Assembly: GCA_947474445.1 (NCBI GenBank) | Contig: CANJJY010000141.1 | Location: 1 to 10,280, forward strand | Length of the DNA: 10,280 nt | Direction of reading: 5' to 3' | Source: Oligoflexaceae bacterium | Lineage (GTDB): Bacteria > Bdellovibrionota_B > Oligoflexia > Oligoflexales > Oligoflexaceae | Shown here: piece by piece, positions 1-5,542 of the stretch | Layout: the number at the start of each line of letters is the position of its first letter | Position numbering within the stretch: position 1 is the stretch's first letter | The notes under the pieces: generated by a model | Told to the model about the DNA's origin: nothing | The model's database searches: none | Seen by the model: only the letters and a program-made list of their open reading frames with translations | Made by a program: the position numbers and the translations under genes

Positions 1-884
1 AGTTTGAGGGCAAACAGCAGCGCGGAATTGCTATCCTTCCAGGATTTTGCCTGAAGTCCCTCGTAATGGGCCAAGGGTTTCACGTAGCGATCGATGCCGA
101 AGGGATCGTGAAAGTTGACGCCAATTCCCGTTACATAGTCTTCGTCATCGAGCGAGGTATCATATTCCGGCATGAACTTCCGCCCCTCATCGAGCGAGAC
201 GACGGCCCATTTTGAGTCGTAGTTGAAAAGTCCGGAGTGAAAGAGACCCACTACGACATAAGAGCGGGTGACAGTTCCCCCGCCGAGAATGGCCGAAGAA
301 GACACCAGTTCGGGACTCAGGATGACAATCTCGTCACCGATTTCCGCGCCGAGCTGCAAGGCAAGGCCATCACCGAGCACTATCCCGGGCCACCGAGTGT
401 GATCACCTTGCGGCGTGAGGATCGGTTTGTGTTCCTCACCGATCTCGGCAAGTTTGCCTTCGACCATCGATTCGTCAAAAGCCCACAGCGATCCACCGAT
501 CTTAGGATCGATACCATACAAGGTCACGGCAGAAAGATGTTTGCCCTGCTTTAAAACCACATCAGACGAGATAAAAGGCGCAATCGCTTCCGCGTCGGGG
601 AAAATCTTTCGGATCGTTTCGAGTGGATATTTTTTGAGACTGAATCCGGCGAAGGCATTCTGGCCCAAGACTTCTAGATGAGGTTGACCCTTCAACATCT
701 TGGTTTTGAGATCACCCTCAAAACCGCCCATCACCGAGAGGACGATGATGAGCGAAGCGACGCCGATCATGACGCTTAAAATAGAAAAGGTGGTCATGAA
801 TGAGAGACCATGCCGCCCTTTGCGAGCGACTAGGTAGCGCCAAGCGGCCCACTGAATAAAGCTAAGTTTGACTTGTCTTACCAC
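1..884 (-). CDS. lolC: LolC/LolE-family lipoprotein-releasing ABC transporter permease (N-terminal part)
   Basis: The first 294 residues are visible; the C-terminal part lies beyond base 1. Members of this family are inner-membrane permeases that, with the ATPase LolD, pull lipoproteins out of the inner membrane and hand them to LolA. The N-terminus has the family layout: a short cytoplasmic amphipathic start (WAAWRYLVARKGRHG, residues 12-26), a first membrane segment at about 30-52, then VMGGFEGDLKTKMLKGQPHLEV, where enteric LolC/E have a similar GFExxL...PHxE stretch. A long periplasmic MacB-type domain follows, to the window edge. The start is taken as GTG at 884 because an in-frame TAG lies at 902-900, no ATG occurs before residue 30 (inside the membrane segment), and a GGGGA sequence precedes the GTG. 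Whether it is LolC, LolE or a single combined LolC/E cannot be told from this half. A lolD gene may follow outside the window. Confidence in the family is high. Confidence 0.88.
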   Translation of the reverse strand, partial: MVRQVKLSFIQWAAWRYLVARKGRHGLSFMTTFSILSVMIGVASLIIVLSVMGGFEGDLKTKMLKGQPHLEVLGQNAFAGFSLKKYPLETIRKIFPDAEAIAPFISSDVVLKQGKHLSAVTLYGIDPKIGGSLWAFDESMVEGKLAEIGEEHKPILTPQGDHTRWPGIVLGDGLALQLGAEIGDEIVILSPELVSSSAILGGGTVTRSYVVVGLFHSGLFNYDSKWAVVSLDEGRKFMPEYDTSLDDEDYVTGIGVNFHDPFGIDRYVKPLAHYEGLQAKSWKDSNSALLFALK

Positions 885-944
885 GCAGGATTCCCCGTCC
901 TACCGCAGTAGCACTGAGGCGCGCCCCTGAGGTTTAGGGGACAT

Positions 945-972
945 AGTATGTTGAAACTCTGATATTTTTCAA
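945..972 (-). promoter_or_regulatory. Probable sigma70-type promoter for the LolC/E-family gene
   Basis: Reading the minus strand, a -35-like TTGAAA (972-967) is followed by a 16-base spacer and a -10-like CATACT (950-945). This places the transcript start near 938 and leaves a leader of about 55 bases before the GTG at 884. The leader contains a short inverted repeat (CCCCT/AGGGG, 924-940) with no T-run after it. The call rests on consensus resemblance only. Confidence 0.5.
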
Positions 973-1036
973 GGAAAGGATGGGGGATTTTAGCGCGCGA
1001 GGCGAGGACTAGCTAATTTGCCGCCCTCGCTCCTGT

Positions 1037-1888
1037 TCAACGTTGGCCGCAGAATTCTTTGAGGGCATTTCCGACTTGTTGTGAATTCGGGCAATTTTCT
1101 GGACTTTTCCGCACGCTCTGACCGAGAGGATTGGCTGTAACATCGAGTCCGAGGAGTTGTTTGGCTGATTGAAGAGCGCTGAGATCTTTGATCATGTTAT
1201 TTTGAAGATAAACTTCTTCGAGCAGTTGATGCTGGCGCAGTACATCGATGTCCGTGACTTGATTATTGGCTAAGGACAGAAACCAGATTTTTTGCAGACG
1301 TTCGAGCGGTGTAATCGATTTGATCTGATTCTCTGAAAGGTCCAACCACTCGAGCCGGGGCATTTCTCGGAGCGCCTGCACGTCTACGATTTGATTGTGA
1401 CCTAAATCGAGGGTCTTCAGCTGGCCCAGAACGGCGAGGGGCGCGATGTCTTTGATGTCGTTGTCACCGAGAAAAAGTTCGTTCAAATTTTTCAAATTCA
1501 TCAGAGGTCTCAAATCGGCGACATGATTGAAGGAGAGAGAGAGCTGCTCGAGCTGCACGAGTTTGGACAAAGGCCCTATATCAGTCAGCTCAGCCGACGT
1601 GAGGTCCAGCTCTTTTAGCTGCAAGAGCTTTTCCCAGGCGGCATCGCAATCTTTAACTTCGGCGATTTGAAGCAATTTATCGATGGTGAGGCGCGTCGCT
1701 TCACTCGCTTGCGTATCGCGGCAAGTCTCGCGAAAATCGACCACCACCGGTGTTGGGGCCGCGTCGCGCGCTTGAATTTCCGCTGTTTCTGCGGGAGCCT
1801 CTGTGGCCTTAGCTTCGGAACGTGGCGATTGGCTGGTCTTGCAGGCCGACAGACCGAGCAGCAGGAGCAGACTGTATGCATAGGTCAT
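1037..1888 (-). CDS. Leucine-rich-repeat lipoprotein
   Basis: The 283-residue protein starts with a lipoprotein signal peptide (MTYAYSLLLLLGLSAC, lipobox LSAC, lipidated Cys16). A polar Ala/Glu/Thr-rich linker of about 35 residues follows, then a cap with Cys56 and Cys81. Seven leucine-rich repeats of exactly 22 residues run from 91 to 244, with the pattern LxxLxLxxNxIxDIxxL as in SDS22/internalin-type repeats. A terminal half repeat and a C-terminal cap with two more cysteines (CPN...FCGQR) end it. It should be an exported, lipid-anchored protein-binding scaffold in the cell envelope; its ligand is unknown. The open frame extends 30 codons upstream to 1978, but that ATG lies between the -35 and -10 of the likely promoter (1958-1985) and would disrupt the signal peptide, so ATG 1888 is chosen. 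A purine-rich AGGGAAAGAGAG precedes it. Four cysteines flanking the repeats suggest disulfide-stapled caps (inference). Confidence 0.85.
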   Translation of the reverse strand: MTYAYSLLLLLGLSACKTSQSPRSEAKATEAPAETAEIQARDAAPTPVVVDFRETCRDTQASEATRLTIDKLLQIAEVKDCDAAWEKLLQLKELDLTSAELTDIGPLSKLVQLEQLSLSFNHVADLRPLMNLKNLNELFLGDNDIKDIAPLAVLGQLKTLDLGHNQIVDVQALREMPRLEWLDLSENQIKSITPLERLQKIWFLSLANNQVTDIDVLRQHQLLEEVYLQNNMIKDLSALQSAKQLLGLDVTANPLGQSVRKSPENCPNSQQVGNALKEFCGQR

Positions 1889-1957
1889 GAGTTTCTCTCT
1901 TTCCCTCGCGGCTGATCGAGGCTTCGACCCGAGGCGGGTGGCGACTACTTTCCTACC

Positions 1958-1985
1958 ATTATCGCAAATTTCCGCCACCTTGCAA
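1958..1985 (-). promoter_or_regulatory. Probable promoter of the leucine-rich-repeat lipoprotein gene
   Basis: On the minus strand TTGCAA (1985-1980), a 16-base spacer and GATAAT (1963-1958) resemble a sigma70 promoter, giving a start near 1951 and a leader of about 60 bases. It sits in the 117-base gap after the nuclease gene, so the lipoprotein gene can be transcribed independently of it. Confidence 0.5.
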
Positions 1986-2005
1986 CCAGGACTCGGGTCT
2001 CGAGC

Positions 2006-3409
2006 TCAGAAGAACTCCCAAGACTGGCGTTCAGAGGCAGCGGTCGCACTCCACCCAAACTTCTCATGGATGCTAAGCGCGAGAGCCTTTTGAGCCACAG
2101 GATTGCCATGATTGAGAAGGATCTGAGTCGGTTTGTTTTCGATCGCCCCGAGCCACTCGAGGATTTCCTGATAGTCAGCGTGTGACGACAAGTGTTCGAC
2201 CGTCAGGACTTCGGCAGCGATTTCTGTTTCCTGGTGATGAATTCGCAGCGTTTTGAGCGTTCCACTGTTGTCTTGCAAAAACCGGCCTTTGGTTCCTTCG
2301 GCTTGATATCCCGTAAAGATCACCATGTTGCGTTCATCCGGCAAACGTCGTTTCAAATGGTGCAGAACGCGTCCGCCGCTGAGCATGCCCGACGCCGAGA
2401 TCACGATCGAGGGCCCGTCCATCATCGTCGCCATCATCGAATGATCGGACGATTCGATGACTTCAAATTTCTGCGGAAAGAAACTGTCCGGATCGCCTCG
2501 AAAACTCGAGCGCACAGTCTGGTCCTCCTCGCGAGCAAAGAAGACGGCGAGGGCCTTTTGCGACATGGGGCTATCGAGAAAAACAGGCACCGAGGGAATG
2601 ACTCCCGATCGCTCCAGCTGGCCGATCAAATAGACGAGTTCCTGCGAACGCCCGACGGCAAAGGCGGGGATAACGACGACGCCTTGCCGCGCAATAGCGC
2701 GCGAGAGAGCCTGACCGAGGACCTGTAGCACATCCTGTTGAGGATGCAACCGATCGCCGTAGGTGCTCTCCATGACGAGAACATCGGTCTGGCGAATAAT
2801 TTCAGGCCCTTTGAGGATCGCGGAGCGATGATGACCGAGATCGCCAGAAAAGGTGATGACCTGAGACTTCTGCTCCTGATCAAACATTAATTGGACAAAG
2901 CTGGAGCCGATAATGTGACCCGAGCGGACAAAGCGAAGACTCAGCTTGGGAGAGATGGCGAGCCATTCCTCGCGCGGCTTGGGGCGAAAGAGCTTAAGGA
3001 CAGCTTCGGCATCGCGGATGGTAAAGAGCGGTTCCGGATTTTGATGGTGGCTGTAGCCGCTCTTCTTGGCGAAGTCCGCTGTTTCCTCTTCCAGATAAGC
3101 CGAATCCATGAGAATGATCTCGGCCAGAGCCAGGGTCCCTTCCGTGCAGTAGATAGGCCCCCGGAACCCCTGGCGATAGAGGCAGGGAAGATAACCGACG
3201 TGATCGAGATGGGCGTGGGTCAGAAACACGGCATCAATCGTCACAGGTTCGATGGGAAAGGGCTCCCGGTTGAGCTGGCGGACTTCGGCCGGACCTTGAA
3301 AAAGTCCGCAATCGACTAGATATTTCCGCCCGCCCGTGGTGATCAAGGTTTTACTCCCAGTCACTCCAGCATATGCACCTAAGAATTGAAGCGTCGCTCT
3401 ATGACCCAT
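2006..3409 (-). CDS. MBL-fold/beta-CASP RNA-processing nuclease (CPSF73/YSH1-like)
   Basis: The 467-residue protein has the full metallo-beta-lactamase plus beta-CASP set: HAHLDH (65-70), SGHIIGSS with His165, SGD with Asp190, and then the beta-CASP motifs ESTYGDR (214-220, motif A), PAFAVGRSQE (248-257) and SASGMLSGGR (338-347), followed by SSHAD (408-412) and LLNHG (His434). All expected zinc ligands are present, so it should be an active two-zinc hydrolase of the family related to eukaryotic CPSF73 and archaeal/bacterial RNA nucleases (MBL-fold exonuclease/RNA specificity factor, COG1236 type). There is no signal peptide, so it is cytoplasmic. RNA as substrate is inferred from the beta-CASP domain; the exact target is unknown. 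The start at 3409 gives the usual short N-terminus ahead of the first beta strand and has a strong Shine-Dalgarno AAGGGGGGA at 3427-3419, nine bases upstream. It is divergent from the dihydrouridine synthase gene. Length is typical for the bacterial family. Confidence 0.93.
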   Translation of the reverse strand: MGHRATLQFLGAYAGVTGSKTLITTGGRKYLVDCGLFQGPAEVRQLNREPFPIEPVTIDAVFLTHAHLDHVGYLPCLYRQGFRGPIYCTEGTLALAEIILMDSAYLEEETADFAKKSGYSHHQNPEPLFTIRDAEAVLKLFRPKPREEWLAISPKLSLRFVRSGHIIGSSFVQLMFDQEQKSQVITFSGDLGHHRSAILKGPEIIRQTDVLVMESTYGDRLHPQQDVLQVLGQALSRAIARQGVVVIPAFAVGRSQELVYLIGQLERSGVIPSVPVFLDSPMSQKALAVFFAREEDQTVRSSFRGDPDSFFPQKFEVIESSDHSMMATMMDGPSIVISASGMLSGGRVLHHLKRRLPDERNMVIFTGYQAEGTKGRFLQDNSGTLKTLRIHHQETEIAAEVLTVEHLSSHADYQEILEWLGAIENKPTQILLNHGNPVAQKALALSIHEKFGWSATAASERQSWEFF

Positions 3410-3487
3410 GTGAGACTATCCCCCCTTGTGATGTGGTCTTCATCTAAAGACTGTCACACCGAGAAGAAGAAACCTAGACCCCAACAC

Positions 3488-3516
3488 TTGACCTCCCCCT
3501 TCGCTTCGCGTAACCA
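3488..3516 (+). promoter_or_regulatory. Possible promoter of the tRNA-dihydrouridine synthase gene
   Basis: TTGACC (3488-3493), a 17-base spacer and TAACCA (3511-3516) give a moderate sigma70 match, about 45 bases before the start codon at 3561. It lies in the 151-base region between two divergent genes. The promoter for the minus-strand nuclease must be here too, but I could not pick a convincing one. Confidence 0.4.
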
Positions 3517-3560
3517 AACTTGCACAACGCCACTTACGGCCGCATCCTGAGGAACTCCCT

Positions 3561-4652
3561 ATGCTATCTCTTTCACCGACCCAGCCAAGCCAAACTTGGC
3601 CAACGACGCGGTTGGAGAAATTAGGACTGACGTTCCCCGTGATGGTGGCACCCATGGTTGGCCTCACCCACTGTGCCTTTCGCCAGCTCCTCCGTCTTTA
3701 CACGCCGGCAGGCCTCAATCCTCTCCTCTTCACCGAAATGCTGTCGACCCGCCGTATCCCCTACGAGCGTCTCGACAAGGTCGATGAATTGAGGACGGCG
3801 GTAGGTGAAACTCATTTCGTTCCGCAGCTGCTCGGCAACGAAGAGACCTACATTGCTCAAAGCATCCGCAAACTCTTGCCGCTCTCGCCTTGGGGTTTTG
3901 ATATCAACATGGGTTGTCCGGCGAAGCAAACCTTGAAGCACAACTGGGGCGTGCGTTTGCTCGGCGATGCTGATTACGCCGCGCGGGTTGTGGAAATGAC
4001 GAAAAAACACAGCCCACTTCCCGTGAGCGTCAAGATGCGTTGCGGGCAGGATAAAGCTGATCCCGAATTCTTGGATGCCTTCACGGCCAAGTTGGAAGCG
4101 GCAGGCGCCGACTGGCTGACTGTTCACGCTCGCACCCAAGCGCAGAAACACAAGGGTGATGCTAACTGGGGAATGATTTCTGATCTTGCGCCGCGGCGGA
4201 ATATTCCCTTGGTGGTGAACGGCGATATTCAGACGGCAGCCGATGCTGTCTCGATCTTGCAGACACTGAACGTTGATGGCGTCATGATAGGGCGTGCGGC
4301 CACGGCGAGGCCTTGGATCATCTGGCAAATTGCTGAAGACCTCGGGTACCGCGACGCGCCGCTGGCTTTTGCCGGCATGAAAGCTCCGCGCACCCCGCTC
4401 GAAGAAGGCCTGGCTTTTCTCCAGGCGATGATTCATCTCATCGATTTTCTCACGCTCTACATCGATGCGGAGGAAAAACAGCTCCGTAGATTCCGCTTCC
4501 ACGTGATCAACGCTCACAAATGGCTCTTTTTTGGCCACGCCTACTACAGCCGTTGCATGAAAGCTAAATCCTTGGCCGAAGCGCGTGAGATGACGGTCGC
4601 GAGCCTCGAGCTCGGAAGTTTCACGATGTCCTCGCGTATCACTCTTTTTTAA
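3561..4652 (+). CDS. tRNA-dihydrouridine synthase (DusB-like)
   Basis: This 363-residue flavoprotein reduces uridine to dihydrouridine in tRNA, using FMN and NAD(P)H, in the cytoplasm. The TIM-barrel signatures are all visible: VMVAPMVGLTHCAFR (27-41, FMN phosphate and active-site entry), NMGCP (116-120) with the catalytic Cys119, VSVKMRCG with Lys158, VHARTQ with His189 and Arg191, VVNGDI (218-223) and MIGRAATARPW (242-252). The last third is the helical tRNA-binding domain with FRFHVINAHKW. The GxAxW-type stretch after HART and the long C-terminal domain resemble DusB more than DusC, but the subfamily is not certain. ATG 3561 has the Shine-Dalgarno TGAGGA (3548-3553) seven bases upstream. 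The gene converges on the CPBP protease gene with only 31 bases between stops and no clear terminator there. Confidence 0.93.
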   Translation: MLSLSPTQPSQTWPTTRLEKLGLTFPVMVAPMVGLTHCAFRQLLRLYTPAGLNPLLFTEMLSTRRIPYERLDKVDELRTAVGETHFVPQLLGNEETYIAQSIRKLLPLSPWGFDINMGCPAKQTLKHNWGVRLLGDADYAARVVEMTKKHSPLPVSVKMRCGQDKADPEFLDAFTAKLEAAGADWLTVHARTQAQKHKGDANWGMISDLAPRRNIPLVVNGDIQTAADAVSILQTLNVDGVMIGRAATARPWIIWQIAEDLGYRDAPLAFAGMKAPRTPLEEGLAFLQAMIHLIDFLTLYIDAEEKQLRRFRFHVINAHKWLFFGHAYYSRCMKAKSLAEAREMTVASLELGSFTMSSRITLF

Positions 4653-4683
4653 GAATGGTCACGATTACCTTTATTTTTATCGC

Positions 4684-5361
4684 TCAAAGACTAAAAAAGC
4701 TGATGACACAAAAATCAAACAGACAGTGGCTCGCCCAAGCCGGATAGAGACTTCGATAGCGCGCGACGGCAGCACCCCAGATGAGACTCGAACAGAAAGC
4801 TATGAAGATATAGGGGTAAGGCAGCTCGAGGTGGATGAGGGTATTGGCAAAAGCCGCTACGAGTACCGCCGTGCGACGGCCCCCCAAATACTTTAAAGCC
4901 ACGGCGAAAAGGACGCCGCGATAGATAAAATCTTCCCAGATGTTGCTGATGAACTTTTCGACCAGCTGCAGAGGATTGAATTGGACGCCGACGGTAAACG
5001 TAGCGAACAACTTCAAAACCACGCCCATCAGCGCGAGACAGCAAGCCGCTCGGACGATAGCCCCGACCCAAGCCTTTTGCGAGACGGGCATTTCAAGGAA
5101 AACACTATCAAATCCCATCAATTTCCAGGCCAAAAGACTCGCTACAGCTAACTGCAGAGGGAGCCCTAAGAAGCCATTCTCAAACCAGAGAGGAGCTCTT
5201 GAAAAATCCCGCAACCAAGCATTAAAAGGTTCGGCGATTGAACTGCTGAACAGAATGAAACTCAGAATGAGGACGCAGCCGAAGACGATACGCTTCAATC
5301 GGCCCAATATTTGAAATGAAGTCTCTGTCCAATTGATACTGCGTGCTTGACCTTCTGCCAT
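4684..5361 (-). CDS. CPBP-family (CAAX/ABI-like) intramembrane protease, divergent active site
   Basis: A 225-residue multi-pass membrane protein whose C-terminal half matches the CPBP glutamic protease fold. Motif 1 reads WEDFIYRGVLF (Glu143, Asp144, Arg148; the family norm is EExxxR). Motif 2 reads ANTLIHL (His177, with Asn173 where FxxxH has Phe). Motif 3 reads HCLFDF (His212 and Asp216 where HxxxN is common). The pattern of a glycine-rich turn, then ARYRSLYPAWASH before motif 3, is typical of the family. Known members process prenylated proteins or bacteriocin and signalling peptides; the substrate here is unknown. The frame stays open to 5517, but that extension crosses the terminator at 5476-5502. 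ATG 5361 has GGAG at 5372-5369 with a seven-base spacer and gives a sensible N-terminus (MAEGQARSINW) before the first membrane segment. No clear promoter was found in 5362-5475. Confidence 0.78.
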   Translation of the reverse strand: MAEGQARSINWTETSFQILGRLKRIVFGCVLILSFILFSSSIAEPFNAWLRDFSRAPLWFENGFLGLPLQLAVASLLAWKLMGFDSVFLEMPVSQKAWVGAIVRAACCLALMGVVLKLFATFTVGVQFNPLQLVEKFISNIWEDFIYRGVLFAVALKYLGGRRTAVLVAAFANTLIHLELPYPYIFIAFCSSLIWGAAVARYRSLYPAWASHCLFDFCVISFFSL

Positions 5362-5475
5362 ATCCCATCTCCAGCTCACGACACCCTGGTTCAAACTTTG
5401 ACGGTAAACCTCCCACAGTTTATCACCAAAGGGACCTGAGACCAGAGGGATTTTCCGTGAGTTTAAAAATAGGAC

Positions 5476-5502
5476 AAAAAAAAGGGGAAGAAAATCTTCC
5501 CC
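5476..5502 (-). terminator. Rho-independent terminator after the large lipoprotein gene
   Basis: On the minus strand a perfect eight-base-pair stem, GGGGAAGA and TCTTCCCC around a three-base TTT loop (5502-5484), is followed at once by eight T residues (5483-5476). It lies 40 bases after the stop codon at 5543, the usual position for a terminator. It separates the large lipoprotein gene from the CPBP protease gene and argues against any protease start upstream of it. Confidence 0.93.
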
Positions 5503-5542
5503 CCAACTTATTCGCAATTTTTTTCAAAACCGCGCTTTTGAA

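Noticed and set aside
900..944. A 14-codon upstream open frame (starting MSPKPQGR) in the LolC/E leader
   Set aside because: Its ATG directly abuts the -10 element, upstream of the expected transcript start, so it is probably not transcribed as a leader peptide.
1889..1978. N-terminal extension of the leucine-rich-repeat lipoprotein to ATG 1978
   Set aside because: The ATG lies between the -35 and -10 elements, and the extra 30 charged residues precede a complete lipoprotein signal.
2192..3319. Plus-strand open frames (2192-2728 and 2891-3319) opposite the beta-CASP nuclease
   Set aside because: The minus-strand gene carries every expected metal-binding motif; the plus frames show nothing recognisable.
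3621..4538. A 305-codon minus-strand open frame opposite the dihydrouridine synthase
   Set aside because: It lies wholly within a gene whose catalytic motifs are intact on the plus strand and has no domain of its own.
4592..4683. A possible terminator at the end of the dihydrouridine synthase gene (CGCGAG/CTCGCG arms and a T-run)
   Set aside because: The loop is about 28 bases and eight bases separate the stem from the T-run, which does not fit an intrinsic terminator.
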